Assembly: GCA_964471915.1 (NCBI GenBank)
Contig: CAYYID010000005.1
Span: forward strand, 69,306 to 133,305
From: JAIEPW01 sp964471915
Lineage (GTDB): Bacteria > Acidobacteriota > Terriglobia > Bryobacterales > Bryobacteraceae
Direction of reading: 5' to 3'
DNA: 64,000 nt
This document shows, piece by piece, positions 54,759-62,697 of the stretch (its first letter is position 1; each line of letters starts with the position of its first letter). The notes under the pieces were generated by a model. The model saw only the letters and a program-made list of their open reading frames with translations, ran no database searches and was not told the DNA's origin. Position numbers and translations under genes: made by a program.

Positions 54759-56075
54759 TTGCCGGAAGCTCTCAAGCGCCGCCTCGGATTGGTGGAAGCC
54801 ACCGCGGCGAACATGCTGGAGATGATCGGCGTCGGGCCGTTCCTGACGATTCCGCTCATGATCGCCAGCATGAACGGACCCCAGGCCATGCTCGGCTGGC
54901 TGCTGGGCGCGGCGGTGGCGGTCTGCGACGGCTTGGTGTGGGCGGAACTCGGCGCGGCGATGCCGGAGGCCGGCGGGCCGTATCGCTACCTTCGCGAGGC
55001 TTATCAGCCGCTCGGACTGGGCCGGCTGATGGCCTTCCTGTTCTTGTGGCAGTGCGTAGCCACCGCGCCGCTCTCGGTCGCTTCCGGCGCCGTGGGCTTC
55101 GCGCAGTACGCCCGGTTCCTGTGGCCCTCCCTGACGAACGCGCAGGGCAAGCTGCTGGCCGTCGGCGTCTGCGCCGCCGCCACGGTGCTGCTCTACCGGG
55201 ACATCCACAAAGTGGGGCGGCTCTCCGTCGCGATGTGGGCCGTGGTGCTCGCCACGGCCGGCTGGGTGACGGTCTCAGGCCTGCTCCACTTCGATGCCCG
55301 GCAGGCCTTCCGCTTTCCGCCGCATGCCTTCGACTTCACGCAGAACTTCTTCTTCGGGCTCGGCGGCGCAACGCTGATCGCCATGTACGACTACGGCGGC
55401 TATAACAACGTCTGCTTCTTCGCCGGCGAAGTGAAGGACCCCGGCCGCGTGGTGCCGCGCGCCGTCCTGCTCTCAATCCTCGGCGTTTCCGCCCTGTACC
55501 TGGTGATGAACGTCACCATCCTCGGCGTGATCCCGTGGGAGCAGGGGATCCACGAGAAAGCGATCGTTTCCACGTTCATCGGCAAGCTGCACGGCGAGGG
55601 CGCGGCGCAGGCCATGACCGTGCTGATCCTGTTCACGGCGTTCGCGTCGATTTTCGCGCTGATGCTCGGCTACTCGCGGCTCCCCTACGCCGCCGCCGTC
55701 CACGGGGACTTCTTCCGGCCCTTCGCCCGCCTGCACGCCACGAAGAACTTCCCGAACTTCGCGGTACTGTTCGTGGGCGGCACCTCCGCGCTAGCCTGCC
55801 TGCTGGACCTGGAGGCGCTGGTAAAGGCGCTGATCGTCATCCAGTTGCTGATCCAGTCCCTCGCGCTGGTGCCGGCCGTGACCTTGATCCGGCGCAAGCG
55901 CCCCGATATCGCGCGGCCTTTCCGCATGTGGCTCTATCCCATCCCCAGCGCCGTCGCCTTCGCCGGTTGGCTCTACATCTTCTTGACTAGCGGCCTTGCT
56001 TACATCGCCGCGGCGGGCGTCTTGCTGCTGGCCGGCGTCGCCGCGTATCGTTGGAAGGTGCATGTCCGCGGCTGA
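54759..56075 (+). CDS. APC family amino acid/amine permease
   Basis: This 438-residue inner-membrane protein has about 12 helices. It carries MIGVGPFLTIPLM, the unwound TM1 region of APC carriers, GGPYRYLREAY, and FFFGLGGATLIAMYDYGGYNN. Start is TTG at 54759. The APC family moves amino acids and amines; the E. coli fructoselysine carrier FrlA belongs here. The gene lies between a TonB receptor and a PfkB kinase, overlapping the kinase by 14 bases. Confidence 0.88.
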   Translation: MPEALKRRLGLVEATAANMLEMIGVGPFLTIPLMIASMNGPQAMLGWLLGAAVAVCDGLVWAELGAAMPEAGGPYRYLREAYQPLGLGRLMAFLFLWQCVATAPLSVASGAVGFAQYARFLWPSLTNAQGKLLAVGVCAAATVLLYRDIHKVGRLSVAMWAVVLATAGWVTVSGLLHFDARQAFRFPPHAFDFTQNFFFGLGGATLIAMYDYGGYNNVCFFAGEVKDPGRVVPRAVLLSILGVSALYLVMNVTILGVIPWEQGIHEKAIVSTFIGKLHGEGAAQAMTVLILFTAFASIFALMLGYSRLPYAAAVHGDFFRPFARLHATKNFPNFAVLFVGGTSALACLLDLEALVKALIVIQLLIQSLALVPAVTLIRRKRPDIARPFRMWLYPIPSAVAFAGWLYIFLTSGLAYIAAAGVLLLAGVAAYRWKVHVRG

Positions 56076-56940
56076 CGCGATCACGGTGGCCGGCGAGATC
56101 TACCTGGACCAGATCTTCACCGGGTTCGACTCCTGGCCGCAGCCGGGCGAAGAAGCCTTCGCGCGTGCGTACTTTCGCGAAACCGGCGGAGGCGCGCCGC
56201 ATACCGCCGCCGGGCTTGCCCGTTTGGGACGCGCCGTCCGGCTGGCGGGCGCCACCGGCCCCGATCCCTGGGTGGCGGACCGGCTCGCCGCGCTCGGCGT
56301 GGATCTCGCGGCTCTGCGGCGCATCGCCAGCGAGCCTACAGGCACAACGGTGGCCGTCAGCACCGGCGCCGAGCGGACGTTCTTCACCTACCGCGGCGCG
56401 AATGCGGCGTTGGACGGCATCCTGCGGGAGCTTCCCGGCGGCGGTCATCTGCACCTCGCCTGCACGCCCGCGCCGGCACGGCTCGCCGAACTCCGCGCGC
56501 GCTACGCCAGCATCTCGTTGGATGCCGGTCACGTACGCGAGTGGCTCAGCGACCCGGCCACGCCCGCGGCGCTCCGCCTCGTAAACTGGTTCTTGCCCAA
56601 CGAACTCGAGGCCGCCTTGATCACCGGAGAATCGGATCCCGAAGGGATGCTCCAATGGTTTTCGAGACACGAGATCGCCGCGGCGATCAAGCTCGGCACG
56701 CGCGGATCGGCGCTGCTCGACGAAGGACGAATGATCCTCGTGCCGTCCATCGCGGTGGATCCCGTGGACACCACAGGCGCGGGAGACTGCTTCGACGCCG
56801 GGTTCCTCGACGCCTGGCTGGCCGGCGAACCGCCCACGCGCTGCCTGCGCGCCGGCAACGTCTGCGGAGCACTGTCGACGCGCGCGGCGGGCGGCATCGC
56901 CGCGTTTCCAACCCGGGAGGAACTGCTCGCGTGGCTGTAA
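56062..56940 (+). CDS. PfkB family carbohydrate kinase
   Basis: The 292-residue ribokinase-fold protein has GEIYLDQIFTGFDSWPQPGEE at the N-terminus, GGGAPHTAAGLARLG, and the catalytic DTTGAGDCFDAGFLDAWL near the C-terminus (anion hole GAGD). ATG 56062 overlaps the permease by 14 bases. It phosphorylates a sugar or sugar derivative in the cytoplasm. In this operon its product would be the substrate for the GH4 enzyme. Confidence 0.92.
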   Translation: MSAADAITVAGEIYLDQIFTGFDSWPQPGEEAFARAYFRETGGGAPHTAAGLARLGRAVRLAGATGPDPWVADRLAALGVDLAALRRIASEPTGTTVAVSTGAERTFFTYRGANAALDGILRELPGGGHLHLACTPAPARLAELRARYASISLDAGHVREWLSDPATPAALRLVNWFLPNELEAALITGESDPEGMLQWFSRHEIAAAIKLGTRGSALLDEGRMILVPSIAVDPVDTTGAGDCFDAGFLDAWLAGEPPTRCLRAGNVCGALSTRAAGGIAAFPTREELLAWL

Positions 56941-58265
56941 AGATTGCCGTCATCGGGGGCGGCGGCGTGCGGACGCCCCTGCTCACCTACGGTCTTGCCG
57001 ATACCGGACTCCCCATTGCCGAACTGGCTCTCTACGATGTCGACGTGCCCCGCGCCCGCGTGATGGCGATGCTGGGCCAGCAACTGGCGCCGTTTCCCGT
57101 CCGTGCAGTGGAGCGCCTGGAGGACGCGGTGGAAGGCGCGGCGTACGTGCTGTCGAGCATCCGCGTGGGAGGCATCGCCACGCGCGCCCGTGACGAGAGG
57201 ATCGCCATCGAGCACGGCTACCCGGGGCAGGAGACCACGGGTCCCGCCGGGGTCGCCATGGCGCTCCGCACCGTTCCGGTGGTCCTGGCGCAGGCGCGGG
57301 TGATCGAACGCCTCGCCCCGCAGGCCTGGTACATCAGCTTCACGAACCCCGCCGGCCTGATCTCCCAGGCCGTGGCGGCGCACACGAAACTTCGCGCCAT
57401 CGGGATTTGCGACACGCCGTCCGAGATGTTCCACCGGCTGGCGGAAGTCGCCGGGGGACCCGTTGCGTGCGGCTACGCCGGGCTGAACCACCTGGGCTGG
57501 ATCTCAAGCGTCCGCCGCGAGGGGCGGGAGATCCTGCCCGAGTTGCTCGGCGACGATACGCGCCTGCGCCGCCTCTACTCGGCGGACCTCTTCGACCCCG
57601 CGCTGATCCGCGCGCTCGGGCTGATCCCGACCGAGTATTTGTTCTTCTACTACGGGCAGCGCATCGCGCTGCGGAATCAGCAGCGCGCCGGCGCGACGCG
57701 GGGCGCCGAAGTGGAGCGCCTCACGGGGCGGCTGTTCGCGGCGCTGGAGCGGCAGTCGCCGAGCGAGGCGCTCGAAACCTACCGGCAGTACCTGATGCAG
57801 CGCAGCGCCTCGTACATGAAGCTCGAGGCGGAGTCCGGCTCGGCGTTCGCGGATTACGGAGAACAGCCGGATCCGTTCGCCGCCGCCACTGGCTACCACC
57901 GCATCGCCGTCGAAACTCTACGCGGCCTGAACTCCGCGACGCCGCGCGAAGTGGTGCTGAACGTTCCGAATCGCGGCGCCATCGAGGACCTCGCCGCCGA
58001 GGACGTCGTCGAAGTGCCGTGCGCGATTACGCGCGACGGTCCGGCGCCGCGCCGCACGGGCCGGCTGCCCGAGTCCGTGCGCGGCCTGGTGCTGGCGGCG
58101 AAGGCGTACGAGCGCACGCTGATCCGCGCGGCGACGGAGCGGTCGCGCGCGCTCGCGCAACTCGCGATGCTCGAATATCCTGCGATCGCGCAATGGGATC
58201 CCGCGGGCGAGGTGCTGGACGCGCTGATCGCCGGCGATCCGGACTTAGCGTACCTCGTGTCCTGA
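56931..58265 (+). CDS. GH4 family NAD-dependent 6-phospho-glycosidase
   Basis: The 444-residue enzyme starts at GTG 56931, 10 bases after GGGAGG, overlapping the kinase end. It has the NAD site IAVIGGGGVRTPLL, SIRVGGI, ISFTNPAG, the Mn-binding Cys in GICDTPSEMFH and the His in GLNHLGW. These are hallmarks of GH4 6-phospho-beta-glucosidases, which cleave by oxidation at C3 and elimination. Reach to amine-linked sugars is speculative. It is the last gene of the operon. Confidence 0.93.
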   Translation: MAVKIAVIGGGGVRTPLLTYGLADTGLPIAELALYDVDVPRARVMAMLGQQLAPFPVRAVERLEDAVEGAAYVLSSIRVGGIATRARDERIAIEHGYPGQETTGPAGVAMALRTVPVVLAQARVIERLAPQAWYISFTNPAGLISQAVAAHTKLRAIGICDTPSEMFHRLAEVAGGPVACGYAGLNHLGWISSVRREGREILPELLGDDTRLRRLYSADLFDPALIRALGLIPTEYLFFYYGQRIALRNQQRAGATRGAEVERLTGRLFAALERQSPSEALETYRQYLMQRSASYMKLEAESGSAFADYGEQPDPFAAATGYHRIAVETLRGLNSATPREVVLNVPNRGAIEDLAAEDVVEVPCAITRDGPAPRRTGRLPESVRGLVLAAKAYERTLIRAATERSRALAQLAMLEYPAIAQWDPAGEVLDALIAGDPDLAYLVS

Positions 58266-58266
58266 G

Positions 58267-59871
58267 CTACTCCGCCAGGCGTACCGTCACCATGTTCGCG
58301 GTCTTGCCGGATACGGTGAACTCGATGTTGAGCACGCCGCGCAGACTCGCCGGCAGGGGTCCCAACGCCGCCTGATCGAGACCGGCGAATTCCGGTTGCG
58401 CCGCGATGCCGAGCACCGGTACCGGCACGCCGCCCAGCCTTGCCGAGGCGCCGGCGCCGCCGCGGAATCCCGTTCCGTAGAGGATCAGATACACTTCGCC
58501 GCCGGATAGCGAGATGGGGATGGCTTGCAGCGTCACCGGATCGAAGATCAGGCCCAGCTCCCGTGCTCCGCCCGGGCGCACCCGCAAGAACTGTGCGGCG
58601 GCCACCCCGGAGCCGCTGCCGTTCGCCGCGAAAAGCCCCGGCGCCACCGCGCTCACCGCAGCCTCGCCCGTCGCGACGTTGTCGCCGTTCTGTTGCACGG
58701 CGAATCGAGTACGTCCGGCCGGCAATCCGGCCGGCAGCACCAGGTTGATCTGTTGATCCGCCGCGAAGAACACCTGCGCGTTGCGTGTCCGGCCTTCCGC
58801 GTCGGTCACCATCAGGCTTCGTGTCCCGGTCAGCCCCAGGGCGAACCCGGACACCAGACCGTCCGCAGCGAGTTCCGGACCTAGGCTGGCCGCCGACACC
58901 ATGGTCAACGGCACCTCCCGCCGGTACGTCGCCAGTTGAGTGTTTCCCTGGAACAGCAGCGGCTGATTCACGGAGCGCAGGTGCTGGTCCAGAAACGCCC
59001 GTCCGTAGTCGACGATCATCCGCGCGTTGCGTGACGCCGCCAGGCACTGGCTCACCGTCGCTGCCGAAGCGCACACCGCGTTGGTCCACTCGAAGTGTCC
59101 CGCGGCCATCAGCTCGGGGAAGTACTTCGGGCGGCCCGTCGCGTCATAGGCGCCCCCCGGGCGCTTCAGTACCGGCGTGATGCCCACATCCAAAGTGCCG
59201 CCCTGGTACATCACCGGAACGCCGATGCCGGCCAGCAGGTTCCGCTCGTTCACCAGGTACGGCTCAACATACGGCGATAGCAGCAGCGCCGCTTTCAGCC
59301 GCATGTCTTTCCACGACGCCCAGCCGCCCGCCAGCGCCGCCGCCGTGTAGCCGCCAAGCGAGTGTCCCACCGCTCCTATGCGCTCGGGGTCCGCCGCCGC
59401 GCGCAGCGCGGGGTCGGCGAGCGCCCAGTCGAGCGCCCGCCGCGAATCGTCCCGGCGGTCGAGGTACGTCTGGTCGGTCCAGCGCGCCGGATCCTGGAAC
59501 GGCGCGGGGTTCACCGACGGCGGTCCGGAGCCGCCCGCGCCGGCGCACTGCGCGTCCCGGTAATCCGGCGCCACCACGATGTAGCCCCGCCGCGCCAGCT
59601 CCTCCGTCAGAAATATGCTCTGCGTGGAGCAGCCATTGAAGCCATGCACGAACAGCAGCAGCGGGAAACGGTCGCAGCCGGCCGGCGCGGCGTCCCGGGC
59701 GACTTGGCCCGTCAGGTTCGCCGAGTATGCGTACGAGGAGGTGGCGGCGGACGCCGGATACCAGACCGCCAGCCGCAGCCCGCCCGCGCTCTCAATGCGC
59801 AAGCCCGCGTTGAGCGGTGCGTCGCACGCACCGAACAACGGGAGCGCGGCCAGCAGCAACAGTGCCCTCAT
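58267..59871 (-). CDS. Secreted alpha/beta hydrolase with TIGR03437-like C-terminal domain
   Basis: This 534-residue protein has a signal peptide (LLLLAALPLFGAC, possibly a lipobox). A dienelactone-hydrolase/PAF-acetylhydrolase-type catalytic domain follows, with LLLFVHGFNG, the nucleophile in GAVGHSLGGYTA, and GHFEW for the His. From about residue 310 the C-terminal portion matches, from memory, the Solibacter-type domain (LFAANGSGSGVAAAQ, ILYGTGFRGG, VTVRLAE). The latter is my main taxonomic clue. It is convergent with the GH4 gene, 1 base apart. Confidence 0.87.
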   Translation of the reverse strand: MRALLLLAALPLFGACDAPLNAGLRIESAGGLRLAVWYPASAATSSYAYSANLTGQVARDAAPAGCDRFPLLLFVHGFNGCSTQSIFLTEELARRGYIVVAPDYRDAQCAGAGGSGPPSVNPAPFQDPARWTDQTYLDRRDDSRRALDWALADPALRAAADPERIGAVGHSLGGYTAAALAGGWASWKDMRLKAALLLSPYVEPYLVNERNLLAGIGVPVMYQGGTLDVGITPVLKRPGGAYDATGRPKYFPELMAAGHFEWTNAVCASAATVSQCLAASRNARMIVDYGRAFLDQHLRSVNQPLLFQGNTQLATYRREVPLTMVSAASLGPELAADGLVSGFALGLTGTRSLMVTDAEGRTRNAQVFFAADQQINLVLPAGLPAGRTRFAVQQNGDNVATGEAAVSAVAPGLFAANGSGSGVAAAQFLRVRPGGARELGLIFDPVTLQAIPISLSGGEVYLILYGTGFRGGAGASARLGGVPVPVLGIAAQPEFAGLDQAALGPLPASLRGVLNIEFTVSGKTANMVTVRLAE

Positions 59872-60020
59872 GCCTTAGAATTACCCGGCTCGCGGAGAAA
59901 AGTCGCTCAGGGATAACACCTACGTCTGCGGACGGCTAATCGATCAGGCCGTTGCGCACTGCGAAGCGCCTAGCCGATCTTCCAGTTCCGCTCCTGGCCC
60001 TGGTCCCCTACGCTGGAACC

Positions 60021-60929
60021 ATGCAGGACCTCTTAGTCAGCCTCTCGAACTCCCTCGCCGCCGCCGTCGAAAGTTCCGCCCGCGCCGTCGCCGCCGTCAC
60101 CGCTCGCTCGCGCTTCCCTTCCAGCGGTATCCATCTCCAGCCCGGAATCGTCGTCACTGCTGACCACACGGTCCGCCGCGACGAGGACCTGCGGGTAACG
60201 CTCGCCAGCGGCCAGACCGTCGACGCCACGCTCGCCGGCCGGGACCCTTCCACCGACCTCGCCGTGCTGCGCGTCCCCGGACTCGACGCGCCGCCGCCGG
60301 CGTTCCGCGAGGAAGCGACCCTCCGTGCCGGCGATCTCGTGCTCGCCGTCGGCCGCTCTCCCGAGCACGGACCCACCGCCGCGCTCGGCCTTGTCAGCGT
60401 CGCCTCCGGTCCCTGGCGCACATGGCGCGGCGGCAGCATCGAACAACTGCTGCGCATTGACGGCGCGCTCCACCCCGGAACCTCGGGCGGCGCCATCGTC
60501 GATGCCGAGGGCCGCATCGCCGGCCTAGCCACCGCCGGGCTTTCCCGCACTTCGCCCATCGCCCTCCCGCTCGTCACCCTGCGCCGCGTGGTCCGGCAGA
60601 TCCTCGCCCACGGCCGCGTCGCTCGCGGTTTCCTCGGCGTCGGCCTGCAGGCCGTCGCGCTGCCGCCGGCGCTGTGCGCGCGCTTCGGGCGCTCCGCGGC
60701 CCGCGCCCTCATTGTTCTGAACGTCGAGCCCGATTCGCCGGCCTCGCGCTCCGGGATCCTCATCGGCGATATCTTCCTCGCCCTGGCCGGCACGCCCGTT
60801 TCCGACCCTGCCGACGTCCAGGCCGTGCTTGGTCCGGACTTCATCGGCCGGCCCCTGGCCGCCGACATCCTCCGCGGCGGCGAGCTGGTCCAGCTCACCA
60901 TCACCGTCGGAGAGAGGAGCGCGGCATGA
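60021..60929 (+). CDS. S1C family trypsin-like protease with PDZ domain (DegP-like)
   Basis: The 302-residue protein has the triad His in VVTADHTV, Asp in STDLAVLRV and Ser in GTSGGAIVDAEG. A PDZ domain follows from about residue 205 (FLGVGLQAV, PDSPASRSGILIGDIFLAL). No signal peptide or membrane helix precedes it, unlike normal DegP/HtrA. ATG 60021 is chosen. It is coupled to the next protease by an ATGA overlap. Confidence 0.87.
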   Translation: MQDLLVSLSNSLAAAVESSARAVAAVTARSRFPSSGIHLQPGIVVTADHTVRRDEDLRVTLASGQTVDATLAGRDPSTDLAVLRVPGLDAPPPAFREEATLRAGDLVLAVGRSPEHGPTAALGLVSVASGPWRTWRGGSIEQLLRIDGALHPGTSGGAIVDAEGRIAGLATAGLSRTSPIALPLVTLRRVVRQILAHGRVARGFLGVGLQAVALPPALCARFGRSAARALIVLNVEPDSPASRSGILIGDIFLALAGTPVSDPADVQAVLGPDFIGRPLAADILRGGELVQLTITVGERSAA

Positions 60930-61714
60930 ACCTCGGGGAACTCGGCGAACGCGTCCGCCGGGCCACCGTTGCCGTCCACGCGGGCGGCCACGGCTCCGGC
61001 CTCATCTGGGATCCCGCGGGCGTCATCGTCACCAACGCGCACGTCGCCCAATCCGCCGCCGCCGAGGTCGAGCTTTGGGACGGCCGCCGCCTGCCCGCGC
61101 GCGTCACGGCACGCAACCCGCGCCGCGACCTCGCGGCCCTATCTATCGAGGCGCACGGCCTCGCGCACCTGCCCGCTGGCGATTCCGCGCAGCTCCGCGC
61201 GGGCGAGTTGGTCGTCGCCGTCGGCAATCCCCTCGGCTTCACCGGCGCGCTCACCAGCGGCGTGATCCACGGCGTCGGGCCCGTCCGCGGCCTCGGCCGG
61301 CGCGATTGGGTTCAGGCCGGCGTCCGCCTGGCGCCGGGCAACTCCGGCGGGCCGCTCGCCAACGCCCGCGGCGAAGCCGTCGGACTCAACACGATGATCC
61401 TGGGCCTGCCCCGCCGCGCCCTGGCGCTCGCCGTCCCCGCCCGCGACATCGCCCGCTTCCTGGCCGGCGAGCGCGGAGCGTCGCTGGGCGTTACACTCCG
61501 CCCGGTGGCCGGAGGGCTGTTGGTGCTCGAAATCCTCCCGGGCAGTACGGCCGAACGGGCCTCGTTGCTGCCCGGGGACCTGCTGCTCTGCACGCTGCGC
61601 GGCCTAGGCGAACTGCTCGACGCCCGGCCAGCTTCGCTCGCGCTCCCGTTCCGGCGCGCCGGACGCGACCGCCGCGTTACCGTGGTGTTCGAGCCCCGCT
61701 CCGCCGCCGCCTGA
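60926..61714 (+). CDS. S1C family trypsin-like protease, second copy
   Basis: The 262-residue protein has His in VIVTNAHVA, Asp in RRDLAALSI and Ser in GNSGGPLANARG, and a shortened PDZ-like tail (SLGVTLRPVAGG, LPGDLLL). It lacks a signal peptide like its partner. The two copies are diverged paralogues. The stop overlaps the LuxR-type gene (TGATG). Confidence 0.87.
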   Translation: MNLGELGERVRRATVAVHAGGHGSGLIWDPAGVIVTNAHVAQSAAAEVELWDGRRLPARVTARNPRRDLAALSIEAHGLAHLPAGDSAQLRAGELVVAVGNPLGFTGALTSGVIHGVGPVRGLGRRDWVQAGVRLAPGNSGGPLANARGEAVGLNTMILGLPRRALALAVPARDIARFLAGERGASLGVTLRPVAGGLLVLEILPGSTAERASLLPGDLLLCTLRGLGELLDARPASLALPFRRAGRDRRVTVVFEPRSAAA

Positions 61715-62219
61715 TGATTCGCGTCCGCATTCTCGGCGCCGCTCCGCCCCCGCTCGACGAGCGGTTCCTGCTCGTCGACGCGGAGGCGGACGTGTTGCTG
61801 GCCGAGGGCGACGTCCCGGACGGCGGCGGCGCGCCCGTCGTCCTGCTCAGTGACGCGCCCTGGTCCGCCGGCCTCTACCACGATGGCGTCCGCGCCATCC
61901 TGCGCCGGACGCTTCGCCCGAAGAGATCGCCGCGGCCCTCGAAGCCGCCGCCCGCGGCTTCGCCCTGGTCGCGCCCGCCGAACTGGCGGCCTGGCTCCCC
62001 GAGCCTGCCGCGTTTGACGAGGAGCCGCTCACCCCCCGCGAACTCGAAGTGCTCCACCTGCTCGCCGAGGGCGTCGCCAATAAGGAGATCGCCTGGCGCC
62101 TCGCCATCTCGGAGCACACCGTGAAGTTCCACGTCGCGTCCATCCTCACGAAGCTCCACGCGCAGACCCGCACCGAAGCCGTTACCCGCGGGATCCGCCG
62201 CGGCTGGATCGCGCTCTGA
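61714..62219 (+). pseudogene. LuxR-type response regulator, frameshifted
   Basis: From ATG 61714 the product reads MIRVRILGAAPPPL to AILRR (about 61907), where the frame goes off into Arg/Ser/Pro-rich nonsense. In the frame starting at 61908 it resumes as DASPEEIAAALEAAARGFALV, then the LuxR helix-turn-helix (LTPRELEVLHLLAEG, NKEIAWRLAISEHTVKFHV) to TGA at 62219. One missing G in the GG of CGCCGGAC would restore it. The N-terminal part is a short, degenerate receiver without a clear phospho-Asp. It is coupled to the two proteases, so it probably regulated or was regulated with them. Sequencing error is possible. Confidence 0.8.
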
Positions 62220-62263
62220 CGCCGGTACGTGTACTCTAGGAAAACCAAAGGAAGGTAAGGAGC

Positions 62264-62687
62264 ATGATCGAAAGCAAGGTCACGTCCAAGGGGCAAAACT
62301 CTCCCGAAGCCAATCCGTGACCACCTGTACCTCAAAGCCGGACAACGAGTCGGGTTCGAGATCGATGACCGTGGTTTCGTTCGCCTCCACGCCAAGAACG
62401 TGGACCTTCGCTCGCTGCGCGGGATCCTGAAGGCTCGGGGCTGGCAGCCGCGGCTTACGGTTGCCGCAATGAACGAAGTAATCGCGGAGAGCTACGCCGG
62501 AAAGCAACGGGACTCGAAACCAGTTCAGACCGGCGGGTGCTGGCTGGCCTTCGCCCGGTACCGCACCGCTCCCGGCGACCTGGCGGACTATCTCATCGGC
62601 CTGATCGCGCAGGATGCCGGTTGCCGGGCTACGGTGACCTTCGATCGAAAGTTACGCGAGGCCCCGGAGTTCCGGATGCTCTCTTGA
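62264..62687 (+). pseudogene. Decayed AbrB/PIN (VapBC-like) toxin-antitoxin remnant
   Basis: ATG 62264, after TAAGGAG, begins MIESKVTSKGQ, the AbrB/MazE-type antitoxin N-terminus, but the frame ends at once. In another frame, from about 62298, it continues TLPKPIRDHLYLKAGQRVGF, then RLHAKN and AAMNEVIAESY, the antitoxin C-terminus. Without a stop the frame then reads CWLAFARYRTAPGDLADYLIG, AGCRATVTFDRK and APEFRML, the C-terminal third of a PIN-domain toxin. So there is a small indel in the antitoxin, and a deletion has fused its end to the toxin tail, removing the toxin start. Confidence 0.7.
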
Positions 62688-62697
62688 AGGCGAGCCT

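Noticed and set aside
51447..55208. A 1,253-codon open frame antisense to the TonB receptor and permease genes
   Set aside because: It is a high-G+C mirror of real genes, with Arg/His/Val-rich composition and no recognisable domain. The sense strand encodes clear families.
59872..60020. Promoter or small gene between the secreted hydrolase and the first S1C protease
   Set aside because: No convincing -35/-10 pair or short open frame with a ribosome binding site was found, though a promoter must exist for the divergent genes.
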